Below, piece by piece: positions 18,996 to 28,364 of a DNA stretch of 64,000 bases (position 1 is the stretch's first letter; every line of letters begins with the position of its first letter). Source of the DNA: Bacteroidota bacterium. GTDB taxonomy: Bacteria > Bacteroidota > Ignavibacteria > Ignavibacteriales > Melioribacteraceae. Position numbers and translations under genes: made by a program. The stretch lies in assembly GCA_018818065.1 (NCBI GenBank), contig JAHISV010000005.1:230527-294526 (forward strand), in the 5' to 3' direction. The notes beneath the pieces were generated by a model. The model saw nothing but the letters and a program-made list of their open reading frames with translations. It did no database searches and was not told the origin of the DNA.

Positions 18996-19035
18996 TTTTT
19001 CATAGCCCATAATTTAATTAATGAGCTATGAAAAG
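18996..19035. terminator. Hairpin between convergent genes
   Basis: Arms 18996-19006 (TTTTTCATAGC) and 19025-19035 (GCTATGAAAAG) pair over 10-11 bp with an 18-nt loop. It lies right after the lysine-tail gene and before the end of the lipoprotein protease gene; A/T runs at the arm ends suit a bidirectional terminator. Confidence 0.55.
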
Positions 19036-19111
19036 AAATAATACCAACATGAACAACTTGGGAATATAGAGGAAAACATCATCCAATTTAGATAATCTCT
19101 ATTCAATAATG

Positions 19112-21250
19112 TTACTCCATTTTATCCCAGTTTAAATTGTCCCAGAAAAATCCTACTGTAACGTGCGCATTCGTTGTGCAGTCATAACCCAATGTAGTTA
19201 TATTCAACATTTCGTATGGAGCCGAATAACTTAAATGATAATCAACCGTAGTTAGATGATCGCAAGTTTCGGTACCGGTTACTTCATTAACAAATCCAAT
19301 CGGTTCAAAAGTCGTTCCGCTGTAAATGACATAACCATAGGGAATATTATGCCCGGCGAGTGTGATATTTGTAGGATAACTAAAATACGAGACATGATAA
19401 CTTAATACTTCAGCTGTTTCCGGATTAACTGTTATACTTATATAACCTTCCTGCGGTGCGGAAAGATCAGCTCTAAAGGTATTGCCTGTCCATGTTCCTT
19501 CAGCAGAGTTTAAGGTTGTGTTGCCGATGCTAAATGTCTGCATAGCCCATGTTGATGCGTCCCAATTAGGATCATATGTATTCAGGTTAACATAAACATT
19601 TACATAAGCCCGTTTACAAATTGTGAAATCGAAAATGGGTTGGTTAACTTTCAATTCAAGAGTGGCCGAAGTTGTATTTGTAAAGGGAGTCATAATCTGG
19701 GAATTAGCGACCATTGCCATAATGTGATAACCGGCTTCTTTAACAGCTTTCAGCGTTGGTACTATTGCAGGTTCATCAGCAGTTCCCAAATAAGTTATAT
19801 CCGATCCCTTGTATGAAAAGAGGTGAAGTGAAAGGTAATCGGCGCCTGTAAGCGTTAATGACAATTGAGTGGTTTCAAGCCAAAGATCGCAGTTGAGTTT
19901 TATGTTAAATAATTTTCCTGAAAGATCGCTTGATGTGAAAGAGAAAGTTTTTAGAGTGTCGGATAAAGAAGTAATTTCCCATGTGGAAGTGCGTGTATCG
20001 GAGACCATGAGAGCCGTTGAAATATCCGAGTATACTTCTCCTTTAGCATATGAAACCAGAAAATCGGGCAGCCAATAATCAACAGGATCGGGCACTGCAA
20101 TATGAATTGCGTCAAGAGGCTTTAGCCCGATTTTTAATTTATCGAAAATGGTTTTCACAATTGAATCACCATATTTATCGGCAATGTATTTTACAAATGC
20201 CGACATACCGTATCCGTGTCCTTCCGGGTCGTTAGAAGCTCCGGATTGAATTCCGTAGAAAGGCTGAAGTTCAAAACTTGACCTTGCATCGGAACAATAG
20301 TTGGAAGAAGCTGAAAATTTTTCCTCTGCCCATACGGCAGAAGCTTCTTCGAACCAATATCTATCACCGTTGGAAAGTACTTTAGTTGCCCACATTCTAT
20401 TGTCGTAACGAATCTGGATCCAGTGAAAAAACTCATGCCCGGCGGTGGTTCTTAATTCAGCTGAATTATTAATTTTTTGCGAATTGAATTCCAGCCAATC
20501 GCTCCAAAGGTTATAGGAATATTTACCATAATATTCACTGCCTAAATTGATAATATTAACTTCAATGGGGTCGGTTACCTCGTAAACAAATCCCATGCTT
20601 TTGTATTTAGTGTAAGCCTCCTCAAGATATCCTGCAAGCGCGGAAGCCTGAGTTGCGTAGTTAGTTGCATGAAGAATTTTAAAGTGTGAGCTTGTGCTTA
20701 ATGTCTGCGTTGCGCTTACTGCTTCAACCTGAAGAGTTATATTTCCTGACAACACTTCATTCCCGCTAATTTTCATCAAGCTGGCGTTTCTAACGGGAAG
20801 GTCTACAATAAGAAAACCGGATGAATCGCGTGCTTCAAACATTTTGTATGCTGTTGATTCAGTATTAAGACTTTTGGAAAATGTTTCCGATCCGACTGCA
20901 ATGTATGGTGTGCCGCTGCCGCTGCCGGATTTACGTAACAATATTTTAATAGGTTTCGTATAATCAGAAGGAATACCTTCGATTTTGAATGAGCCGGAAA
21001 GTCTTTCCGCTTCAAAAGGAGAAGTGGTAAGTGATGATATTTCTACTTGTGCAGAAGTTGAGAACGCATTTGCCGGAATATCGATGGATACATTGTCAGA
21101 AGTAATCGTTCCGCCAGTAGGTCCAATAATTCCACTGGCTATATTATCTCCGTTGTTATTGTTGTCGTCGGGATTGGTAGATGAATCAGAATTACAACTA
21201 ATTAAAACAGCCAGACAAATAATTAAAATTAATGAAAAGAGGGGTTTCAT
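19112..21250 (-). CDS. Lipoprotein zinc metallopeptidase with ZU5-like N-terminal domain
   Basis: A 712-residue surface lipoprotein. The signal peptide ends in the lipobox LISC (C19 lipidated), followed by an Asn/Asp/Ser linker (20-37). Residues about 38-105 (IGPTGGTITSDNVSIDIPANAF) are of the ZU5-like type found in secreted proteins. The peptidase core follows: the zinc motif is GHEFFHW (H272, E273, H276) and the third ligand is probably one of the glutamates in WFEEASAVWAEE (301-302), as in gluzincins. The C-terminal half (about 400-712) is beta-rich and unassigned. The likely role is degrading extracellular protein or processing surface proteins. No propeptide is obvious. It is a single gene with 485 bp of empty upstream sequence. 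Confidence 0.75.
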   Translation of the reverse strand: MKPLFSLILIICLAVLISCNSDSSTNPDDNNNNGDNIASGIIGPTGGTITSDNVSIDIPANAFSTSAQVEISSLTTSPFEAERLSGSFKIEGIPSDYTKPIKILLRKSGSGSGTPYIAVGSETFSKSLNTESTAYKMFEARDSSGFLIVDLPVRNASLMKISGNEVLSGNITLQVEAVSATQTLSTSSHFKILHATNYATQASALAGYLEEAYTKYKSMGFVYEVTDPIEVNIINLGSEYYGKYSYNLWSDWLEFNSQKINNSAELRTTAGHEFFHWIQIRYDNRMWATKVLSNGDRYWFEEASAVWAEEKFSASSNYCSDARSSFELQPFYGIQSGASNDPEGHGYGMSAFVKYIADKYGDSIVKTIFDKLKIGLKPLDAIHIAVPDPVDYWLPDFLVSYAKGEVYSDISTALMVSDTRTSTWEITSLSDTLKTFSFTSSDLSGKLFNIKLNCDLWLETTQLSLTLTGADYLSLHLFSYKGSDITYLGTADEPAIVPTLKAVKEAGYHIMAMVANSQIMTPFTNTTSATLELKVNQPIFDFTICKRAYVNVYVNLNTYDPNWDASTWAMQTFSIGNTTLNSAEGTWTGNTFRADLSAPQEGYISITVNPETAEVLSYHVSYFSYPTNITLAGHNIPYGYVIYSGTTFEPIGFVNEVTGTETCDHLTTVDYHLSYSAPYEMLNITTLGYDCTTNAHVTVGFFWDNLNWDKME

Positions 21251-21735
21251 TTTAATCTCCTGTATAAAACTTGGGCACTTTATTTAGATTTATTAAAAAA
21301 ACTTTGAAAACAATTTTCAAAGAGAAAAATGATGACAAAACAGATCATTGATTTTACAAGAATTGAAAACATTTGATTATTTTGAATCGCTTTTTAATAT
21401 GGGTGTTAAATTGATAATATGACATGATCAATATCATAATTCTATATCATATCCGAGTCTTATTCATTTTAGAATGAAACTTTATATTATAATTACTAAT
21501 AAGATGTACTTTGGGGGGGAGTAAAAGGATAGTTAATATTATGCGGTTTAACTTCAATAAACACCAGTGGTAGATTCAAAGTAAACAAAATGCAATTTGC
21601 TGATATTTCTTTTATAAGTTAATAAAATGATTACGTGTTTCAAAAAAAAATAGATATAAAACAGCCCTTTTATCATTTAGCTGTTTTTTAGAAAAAAAAC
21701 AGTTCTGGCAAATCCCACTAAGTCTAAACTCACTA
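21251..21735. other. Long AT-rich intergenic region
   Basis: 485 bases without a convincing gene. It holds the leader of the lipoprotein protease (right-to-left), a G-run with GGAGTAAAAGGA near 21514-21529 followed by a ten-codon ATG frame at 21541 that I do not accept as a gene, and a terminator hairpin near 21658-21687. I see no RNA gene in it. Confidence 0.5.
21658..21687 (-). terminator. Rho-independent terminator after the thioesterase gene
   Basis: Arms AAAACAGC (21658-21665) and GCTGTTTT (21680-21687) with a 14-nt loop. On the minus strand the second arm reads GCTGTTTT and is followed by T-rich sequence. It lies about 50 nt beyond the stop of the thioesterase gene. Confidence 0.6.
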
Positions 21736-22146
21736 TTATTTTACAGCTTCATCAAATATTTTTTCAATCTCTTCAGGCAGTTTTGGTCTTCCATTTGCGT
21801 TGAGTGCGGTTCCAATTATTCTGCCCATAACACATAATTTGTCATCTGATTTTCTGTATATGTTTTGAATAAATGCGAACCGAATGGGTGAAACACGCTC
21901 CATTTTGACATCGACGTAGAATTCATCACCGGCGCGTAAGGGATATTTATAATCGAGTTCAGCCCGAATTACAATTAAATTTATACCTTCGAGAGCGTAT
22001 TTGGCAAAATCAATTCCCAGGTGATGTAAATATTCATGACGGGTGTGTTCAAGATAATTTTGATAAACAGAGTTGTTCACAATCCCCTGAATATCGCACT
22101 CGTAATCCCGAACCTTAAAATCTACTTTGAAAATGTCATTATCCAT
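21736..22146 (-). CDS. Acyl-CoA thioesterase, YbgC/4HBT hot-dog family
   Basis: A 136-residue single hot-dog domain enzyme that hydrolyses acyl-CoA thioesters. The active-site segment is in residues 11-40: catalytic D18 in YECDIQGIVNN, then the helix YQNYLEHTRHEYL, the pattern of 4-hydroxybenzoyl-CoA thioesterase relatives. The strand block DEFYVDVKMERV and FIQNIYRK fits the rest of the fold. Length is typical (130-140). It would work in the cytosol as a tetramer. The substrate (short or medium chain) cannot be told. A palindromic repeat separates it from the alkaline phosphatase stop/start region upstream, so co-transcription is uncertain. Confidence 0.88.
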   Translation of the reverse strand: MDNDIFKVDFKVRDYECDIQGIVNNSVYQNYLEHTRHEYLHHLGIDFAKYALEGINLIVIRAELDYKYPLRAGDEFYVDVKMERVSPIRFAFIQNIYRKSDDKLCVMGRIIGTALNANGRPKLPEEIEKIFDEAVK

Positions 22147-22164
22147 GATCTATCCTTTCTTGAG

Positions 22165-22185
22165 ATGCCGGATCAAGTCCGGCAT
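22165..22185. repeat. ATGCCGGA-TCAAG-TCCGGCAT palindromic repeat element
   Basis: A perfect 8-bp inverted repeat (22165-22172 with 22178-22185, loop TCAAG) in the gap before the thioesterase gene. Its 15-nt core CCGGATCAAGTCCGG (22168-22182) recurs in the same orientation inside the alkaline phosphatase gene at 22467-22481. From general knowledge this palindrome is a common dispersed element in bacteria. Confidence 0.6.
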
Positions 22186-22203
22186 GACAGAATATAAAAC
22201 CCA

Positions 22204-23490
22204 TTATTTAAGATAAACTCCAAAAAGTGTAGCAAACATTATTTTATAAATCTCTGTATTATCAATGGTGTTTTTCATCAGATTTGCATTTAACCCGGAT
22301 GTTTTAGCAATTACAGAACCATGTGCATCACCAAAAGTTGACCAAGCCACGTAAAAAGGTAATCTCTTTCCGTACATATCGGGAGCAGAAAGAAATGGAA
22401 GCGAACCGGTTCCGTCTTTTCCGTCAATTGGCGATCCGTTTTTTTCGTTATTGCTTAAATTCTTTTCCGGATCAAGTCCGGAGTCTCCTAATAATTCCAA
22501 TCCACCCGCATCACTATCAGCAGCAGTTATTAATAATGTGTTTGGATTTTCTTTTATGAAATTGAGACTAACACCAACAGCATCATCGGCGCGCTTTAAG
22601 GCTTCCAGTGTTCCGTTTGCGTTGTTGGCGTTTGCAAAATTATCTGTTGCTTCTTCCTCGACAACAAGGAAGAATTTCGTTTGATTTTTTGAAAGAATTT
22701 GAATCGCTTTTTCGGTCATTTCGGCTAGTGTTGGAGCAGATTCCTTAAAATTTGGCAACTTTTCTTCTTCAAGAACTTCTTCAGATTTGTCATTAAAAGT
22801 ATGACCATTGGCAAATACACCAAGTACTTTTTGAGTCTTTGGCGAAATAGTCATCAGCTGCTCTTTATTGTATACTACAACGTAACCTTTGTCCTTAGCC
22901 CATTCAATTAAATTAGTTCCGTCAGTTCTTTTCCCTTCACCTTTGTGAAAACCGATCTCACCTTCTGGCAGCATCCATTCTTCGCCCCCGGATAGAATAA
23001 CCTCTACACCTGACATTACAACTTGTTTTGTAATTGATTCACTTTCAGATCTTGAAGGAGAACTTGCAACAAAAACACTGGTTCCCGGTTCAATGATACT
23101 CCCGGAGTTAACCAAACCACACTTTATGCCGGCAGCATGAGCTTCTTCCATTATGCTAAGGGCCTTACCTGAGTATGCGGCAACTTCTTCCTTACCGTTC
23201 ATCCCAAAGGAATCCTGAAGCACTTTAACACCGTAAGCATGAATGGTAGCCCCTGCATGTGAAGAAGCTGAAATTGAATTAAGCATATGGCTTTTATAAA
23301 TGCCAAGATTGGTCATCCTGTCCCAGTTTAGCTCGCCATCGGGGCCGTAGTATAAAATTCGTGTTGCGTTCCAATCTGATAATCCAGTACCATCAGGATG
23401 AATGAATATTACGTTTCCAGTTGGAAGAGTTTGAGCATTTACGGCAGCAATAAAAGTAAAAAGCAGAATAGCTTTGGATAGAAAATTCAT
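22204..23490 (-). CDS. Secreted alkaline phosphatase
   Basis: A 428-residue phosphomonoesterase with a signal peptide (1-19, ending AVNAQ). The first metal ligand is D33 in FIHPDGTG. The nucleophile region ISASSHAGATIHAYGVK aligns by eye with the DSAASATA...GVK block of E. coli PhoA, placing the nucleophile at S77; the usual preceding Asp is S76. EEEATDNFANANN is the probable ExxxxD metal segment, and TAADSDAGGLELL takes the place of TADHxHG; the histidine there is missing, so metal binding may differ. The region encoding DSGLDPE (22466-22482) matches a palindromic repeat core. It would supply phosphate from organic sources. The residue changes leave room for an altered substrate such as phosphodiester or sulfate. 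Confidence 0.82.
   Translation of the reverse strand: MNFLSKAILLFTFIAAVNAQTLPTGNVIFIHPDGTGLSDWNATRILYYGPDGELNWDRMTNLGIYKSHMLNSISASSHAGATIHAYGVKVLQDSFGMNGKEEVAAYSGKALSIMEEAHAAGIKCGLVNSGSIIEPGTSVFVASSPSRSESESITKQVVMSGVEVILSGGEEWMLPEGEIGFHKGEGKRTDGTNLIEWAKDKGYVVVYNKEQLMTISPKTQKVLGVFANGHTFNDKSEEVLEEEKLPNFKESAPTLAEMTEKAIQILSKNQTKFFLVVEEEATDNFANANNANGTLEALKRADDAVGVSLNFIKENPNTLLITAADSDAGGLELLGDSGLDPEKNLSNNEKNGSPIDGKDGTGSLPFLSAPDMYGKRLPFYVAWSTFGDAHGSVIAKTSGLNANLMKNTIDNTEIYKIMFATLFGVYLK
22466..22482. repeat. Second copy of the CCGGATCAAGTCCGG palindrome, inside a coding region
   Basis: TCCGGA-TCAAG-TCCGGA is an inverted repeat inside the alkaline phosphatase gene. It shares a 15-nt core, same orientation, with the intergenic copy 299 nt away, and encodes the SGLDPE part of that protein. 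Confidence 0.5.
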
Positions 23491-23557
23491 CTATAAATTC
23501 CGGTAAAAGTTTAAGTTCGTTTTAATTAGCATGCATTCTTGTATTAGAATGTTAAAT

Positions 23558-24436
23558 TTAACTATTTATGATAAAGATAGCACCCAAAATAAGAATTACA
23601 GTCGCTAATACCTTTATGAACAGGTTATGTTCCTTAAACAATCTGCCGCCAAATATAACAGCAAAGAATACCGAAATCCTTTTTACGGAAAGCACAAGGG
23701 CAACCGGCGCCAGTTTAATTGCCTCAATTTGTGTGTAGCGATATCCTATGGTTAGTATCGATATTACTAATATCCACAAAAAACTTTTTTGTAATGTGTT
23801 ACGAACAACCATTTTATAAGATTTTCGGACAAACAGAATTATTATTGAAAAATTTATGGCAATGAACAACTGTTGAAAACCCATAAAAGCATAGGGATGC
23901 AATGAATGGTTTTTAAGTAAGAGTTTATCCATTATAGAAGTGGTTGTAAATAACAAGAGAGCCAGCAAAATGTAATGATGATATTTTGAAGAGGCGAAGA
24001 TTTTGAATGGGTGTAATAAATCCTTCTTATTCCCGGACTCTAAAAGGTAAGTTCCAAACAGCAGTAAGCCCATCCCAATCAGCTCAAATATTGAAAGTGA
24101 TTCACCTAGAAAAACGAAGGCAGCGATGGCAACAAACCCGGGCGTTAAAGCCAACAAGGGAAGCGCTCCGCTAATTTCCATGTTTTTAATTGCCAGCATT
24201 ACGCAAAGAAATGCCAGTGCCCCAAAAATTGTTTTAATGTACAAGAGAACAAGGCTGAGAGCTGTAATATCTGAAAAGTCAACCCAAAGAAAGAATAGAA
24301 GCGAAAACAGCATATTAAATATGGAGAGCACAAAAGAAAATTCGAGCGCGTCCAGATCAAACAGTACTTTTTTTTGAGATACTGCCGCGATAGCAGATAA
24401 TAGCGCAGAAATGAACGCCAGAAAAACCCATTCCAT
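23558..24436 (-). CDS. EamA/DMT-superfamily transporter
   Basis: A 292-residue inner-membrane protein with about ten hydrophobic helices in two EamA repeats (about 1-138 and 150-292). Typical features are the start MEWVFLAFISALLSAIAAVSQKK, the mid-repeat LLALTPGFVAIAAFVFLGESL with the conserved GE pair, and the second-repeat GGRLFKEHN. Family members export amino acids, nucleotides, nucleotide-sugars or drugs; the substrate cannot be predicted here. The length is standard. It lies 62 nt after the TonB-dependent receptor on the same strand, so the two may be co-transcribed and form an import or export pair. Confidence 0.85.
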   Translation of the reverse strand: MEWVFLAFISALLSAIAAVSQKKVLFDLDALEFSFVLSIFNMLFSLLFFLWVDFSDITALSLVLLYIKTIFGALAFLCVMLAIKNMEISGALPLLALTPGFVAIAAFVFLGESLSIFELIGMGLLLFGTYLLESGNKKDLLHPFKIFASSKYHHYILLALLLFTTTSIMDKLLLKNHSLHPYAFMGFQQLFIAINFSIIILFVRKSYKMVVRNTLQKSFLWILVISILTIGYRYTQIEAIKLAPVALVLSVKRISVFFAVIFGGRLFKEHNLFIKVLATVILILGAIFIINS

Positions 24437-24498
24437 AGATTAATATCAGTGATTAATGAAAAATAATTGAATTACTTCGCAGAGTACTTACACCAAAT

Positions 24499-26868
24499 TT
24501 ACCAATTCAATTTAACTTTTACGTAAATATTTCTTCCAGGCTCAGCAGTAATCAAATTCCTGTTCGAAGCCAAATGATTTCTGTATAACTTATCAAAAAT
24601 GTTTTCAACTCCAGTACTGATTTTAAGGTTAATGTTGCCGAGGTTAACTTCGTCAAAATTAACATAACAATTAAATAACGCGTATCCGGGTGTTGTTTTT
24701 TCATTCGTTGCAACTTTTTGCTGTTTTGAAAAGACAGACGAAAACAGATCAATATTGATGAATTCAAATATTGGCAATGTAACCCCCAAGGTTCCGTTGA
24801 AGGGTGGGATTTGAGGTAAATCTTCATTCTTCTCAATATCTCTTCCCAGAACATACGAAGCGGTGGAATAGAATTTCATACTTTCAGTAAGCATGTATTG
24901 CAATGAAAAATCGAAGCCATATAAAACTGCCTCGCCCACGTTGGTTTTTATAAAAGCGTCCCGGTTTTCAAATTGCCCAGGTTTTTCAACAACAAGATTG
25001 TTCAGATAATTAACAAAGAGATTTCCTTTGAAGAGTAAATTTTCGCCCCATCTACGTAAGCCCAGATCGAAGAAGTATCCGTTTTCCGGCTCAAGGTCAG
25101 GGTCGCCCAATCTCACGTAACTTCCTAAATCTATGTATTGGTACCTTTCTTCAAGTGTTGGAGACCGGAAAGAACGGGCAGCTGTAATAGTGATGTCATA
25201 AACATTATTAATCTTATATAACAGGCTTAGGTTGGTACTCCAGGAGAAATTATCAGACTCTGACTCATTAAATATTACACTTTGATTCGGAGGTGAATCA
25301 TTTCTAATTCCGTTTGTTATCTGATAAACAGGATTATAACTGGTGCTATTACTTACGTAAATTTTATCCAGTCTTCCCCCGACTGTAACAGACAGGTCAT
25401 CACCATATTTTATGTCATCCTGCAGATAGAACCCGATGCTGGTATAGTCTGCATCGGGTAGAGCCTGTTCTCCAATAATCAAATTTGTTGTTGCAACGAC
25501 TTCTGACTGCGAGTTAAGCACTTCAATTTTTTGTGTCTTTTCACGTTCTCCCCTGTAGGCTCTTCTCCACATGTCAATTCCGGCAATCAGGTAATGATTA
25601 CTGAAACTCCAATCACTCTGACTTTGAAAACCATGTGTAATATGGTTTGCCGATGGTTTAATACTCAGAACGGAAACACGCTTAGCCGGAGTGGTATCAT
25701 TTGCGGGAATATGTTTTACTATATGAGGGATGTTTTCAACATCCCGGAAAATATTTTGGTAAAAATATTTTATGTTAAGTCGTAATAAATCCTTAGACAG
25801 TTGAGTAAATGTATAATCCAGGCTAATTAAATCACGCTTTTCCTCAGGGTACCGAACATCAGCTGCATCCGGGAATGAATCTCCTCCAGGTATTCCAACA
25901 TCGGTAGCCCGTGATCTTTGGTAATTTATTTTTAGTTCCTGTCCCTGAAATGGTCGTATCACAAGCAGTGAGGAAATGTTATTATCATGAAACCGGCTAT
26001 TTGGCATTGTCCCTTGCGGAGTCCTGATATCCAGGGAGTTTCTGTAGGATGTGGTTAATTTGAAATGCCAGTCTTTTTCACCAGCCAATAAATTGAAGGA
26101 TGAATAGGAGCCCTTATTAACACTATTGTAAGAGGTTTGTAATCCACCGCCAAGATAAAAATTTTCAGAATAATTGCTTTGTTTTGAAACAATATTAACC
26201 ACGCCGCCCAGTGCACCGGATCCGTAAAGAGCCGAAGCAGCGCCTTTTAAAATTTCAATTCTTTCTATGTCATCTACATCAACCAGGGAAAGTCCAGCAG
26301 AAATAGCAGTAGCCGTCTCAATTCTATTCCCATCAATAAGAGTTACGATGTTATCCCGGCTTAGTCCTCTGATGTTTACTGAGGTTCCCCATATCCCATC
26401 TCTGGTAAGGCATATCCCGGATTCATTCCGAACATAATCTGCAACCGTAATACCAGCGGAGTTCTCTATTTGCCTGCTATTCATTATTTCAAGAGGCTGT
26501 GGATTTTTTTGCAAAGTTTTTTCTGAGCGGCTGCTCAGGATTGAAACTTCACCAATATCGATAGGGGAAGGGGTCAGCATAACATTTAGATATTCATCCG
26601 CTTCATTTGAATGAATAATTATTGATTTTATTCTATAACCAACATGAGAAAAAGTGAGGGATATTTCTTCACTCCCTGATAAACCAGGAAGTGAAAATTT
26701 ACCTTGCCGATTTGTTATAGTTCCCTGCGGATAATTGTCCGCTAAGATATTAACATCTGACAGGTATTCGTTCGTCAATTCGTCTTGTGCAGTTCCCTTT
26801 AGAACAAATGTTTGAGACATAATAATATTACATAAAAACAACACTATGAAAAATCCATAACGTAACAT
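24499..26868 (-). CDS. TonB-dependent outer-membrane receptor with carboxypeptidase-regulatory domain
   Basis: A 789-residue outer-membrane active-transport protein. It has a signal peptide (1-18, ending NIIMSQ), a CarboxypepD_reg-like beta-sandwich (about 20-105; VNILADNYPQGTITNRQGKFSLPGL), then the plug (about 115-225; NIRGLSRDNIVTLIDGNRIE, DIERIEILKGAASALYGSGALGGVVNIVSK) and a 22-strand barrel ending in the terminal aromatic W789 (VKVKLNW). This is the layout of siderophore/vitamin receptors (CirA/BtuB-like), not of the SusC oligosaccharide type, and no SusD follows. The substrate is unknown; the neighbouring hydrogenase-maturation and iron genes make a metal complex plausible. It begins 75 nt after hydG on the same strand. 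Confidence 0.9.
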   Translation of the reverse strand: MLRYGFFIVLFLCNIIMSQTFVLKGTAQDELTNEYLSDVNILADNYPQGTITNRQGKFSLPGLSGSEEISLTFSHVGYRIKSIIIHSNEADEYLNVMLTPSPIDIGEVSILSSRSEKTLQKNPQPLEIMNSRQIENSAGITVADYVRNESGICLTRDGIWGTSVNIRGLSRDNIVTLIDGNRIETATAISAGLSLVDVDDIERIEILKGAASALYGSGALGGVVNIVSKQSNYSENFYLGGGLQTSYNSVNKGSYSSFNLLAGEKDWHFKLTTSYRNSLDIRTPQGTMPNSRFHDNNISSLLVIRPFQGQELKINYQRSRATDVGIPGGDSFPDAADVRYPEEKRDLISLDYTFTQLSKDLLRLNIKYFYQNIFRDVENIPHIVKHIPANDTTPAKRVSVLSIKPSANHITHGFQSQSDWSFSNHYLIAGIDMWRRAYRGEREKTQKIEVLNSQSEVVATTNLIIGEQALPDADYTSIGFYLQDDIKYGDDLSVTVGGRLDKIYVSNSTSYNPVYQITNGIRNDSPPNQSVIFNESESDNFSWSTNLSLLYKINNVYDITITAARSFRSPTLEERYQYIDLGSYVRLGDPDLEPENGYFFDLGLRRWGENLLFKGNLFVNYLNNLVVEKPGQFENRDAFIKTNVGEAVLYGFDFSLQYMLTESMKFYSTASYVLGRDIEKNEDLPQIPPFNGTLGVTLPIFEFINIDLFSSVFSKQQKVATNEKTTPGYALFNCYVNFDEVNLGNINLKISTGVENIFDKLYRNHLASNRNLITAEPGRNIYVKVKLNW

Positions 26869-26943
26869 GAATTACTCCAATAATAAGCCACATTCAAACA
26901 CCATTAATTTTTCTTTAACCTACACCATAAGGAAGTGAGACTG

Positions 26944-28341
26944 CTAGAAATACACGTCCCGTTCTCCATTTTCGAGTTTACTGATCATACTCTTTGTTTT
27001 GTTTTTTGTTTTTTCAGGTAACTTTTCAACCTGTTCAGCCAGGGCTTTTTCACCGACTTCAATTGTTCCCTTGTCTGCAAAGTCTATCATATACTCCTTG
27101 AAAGTAGCCATGGCATTTGGGGAGCAAATATGACCGATAGTTCCATCTTTAGCCAACGCCATAAACCTGTCGCCTGTTCTCCCGGATCTATAACATGCAG
27201 TACAGAAACTTGGCATGTAACCTTGTTCACAAACATCTTTAACAACTTCATTCAGAGATCTGTGATCGCCGAGTGAAAATTGCTCCATATCCTTCTGCCC
27301 GTGTGACTCTGGATTTTCAGAATCCTTATAGCTGCCCGGAGATGTTTTGCTGCCGGCGCTTATTTGCGAAATACCAACATTGAACAATTCTCTTCTTAGT
27401 TCAGCACGTTCTCTCGTTGAAAGTATAATGCCCGTATATGGTGCGGCAAGGCGTAGTACTGCTATAATTTTTTTAAAGGTCAAATCATCAACTGCATTTG
27501 GCGGTTGGTTTGCAGAGGGAGCATTAAGCGCGGGCTCCAGTCTTGGTACTGAAATCGTATGAGGGCCAACTCCCAAAGTTGCTTCCATATACTCGGCATG
27601 CATCAACATGGCAAGTGTTTCCCATTTAGGGTCGGTTAATCCGAACAACGCCCCTATTCCAAGATCATCTATTCCAGCCTCAAAGGCTCTGTTCGGAGCA
27701 GTAAGTCTGTATGCATAATCTTTTTTGGGACCGGATGGATGCATTATTTTATATGTATCGTAATGATAAGTCTCCTGAAATAGCTGATAGGTTCCAATCT
27801 CGTAGCTATTCAATTTCTTAAAGTCTTCCAAAGAGAGTGGAGCAATATTTACATTTACCCTGCGGATATTATTACCATTGTAATCGAGCGAATAAATTTT
27901 CCGGATTGCTTCACCAACAAATTCTACATTGGAGATTTTAGGATGCTCACCGCAAACCAGTAGTAATCTTTTATGCCCCTGTCTGATTAGTGAATCTGCT
28001 TCCTGTCCCACTTCATCAATTGAAAGTGTTCTTCTTGTAAGTTCTTTATTGTCTTTTCTGAATCCACAATAGAGGCAATTGTTCACACAGGCATTTGTTA
28101 AATAGAGTGGGGCAAACATTACCAGTCTGTTGCCATATATACTTTGCTTCAACTCATTTGCCGTCAGAAATAATTCCTGGTAAAGTTCAGGTGTTTCAAT
28201 ATTTAAAAGCGCACCGGCTTCTTCCACACTAATGCCTTTTTTTAACTTCGCTTTTTCAATAACAGTTTTCTGATAATCTTCTTTTTTTAGTGCAGGATTT
28301 TTTAATATATCATTGATTCGTTCTTCATTAATAAATTCCAT
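26944..28341 (-). CDS. hydG: [FeFe]-hydrogenase H-cluster maturase HydG
   Basis: A 465-residue radical-SAM tyrosine lyase that makes the CO and CN- ligands, as an Fe(CO)2(CN) synthon, for the [FeFe]-hydrogenase H-cluster. The radical-SAM cluster motif Cx3Cx2C is C85, C89, C92 (ACVNNCLYCGF). The second, HydG-specific auxiliary cluster motif Cx2Cx22C is complete at C380, C383 and C406 (FCTACYRSGRTGDRF ... GHICSPNA); this separates HydG from ThiH. The length matches HydG (about 470). It lies 23 nt after hydE in the same transcript. No hydrogenase structural gene or hydF is in the window. Confidence 0.96.
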   Translation of the reverse strand: MEFINEERINDILKNPALKKEDYQKTVIEKAKLKKGISVEEAGALLNIETPELYQELFLTANELKQSIYGNRLVMFAPLYLTNACVNNCLYCGFRKDNKELTRRTLSIDEVGQEADSLIRQGHKRLLLVCGEHPKISNVEFVGEAIRKIYSLDYNGNNIRRVNVNIAPLSLEDFKKLNSYEIGTYQLFQETYHYDTYKIMHPSGPKKDYAYRLTAPNRAFEAGIDDLGIGALFGLTDPKWETLAMLMHAEYMEATLGVGPHTISVPRLEPALNAPSANQPPNAVDDLTFKKIIAVLRLAAPYTGIILSTRERAELRRELFNVGISQISAGSKTSPGSYKDSENPESHGQKDMEQFSLGDHRSLNEVVKDVCEQGYMPSFCTACYRSGRTGDRFMALAKDGTIGHICSPNAMATFKEYMIDFADKGTIEVGEKALAEQVEKLPEKTKNKTKSMISKLENGERDVYF

Positions 28342-28364
28342 AACTACCTCTTATTAGGTGTATT

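Noticed and set aside
21541..21573. Ten-codon frame after a G-rich ribosome-like site
   Set aside because: Too short to support as a gene without conservation data.
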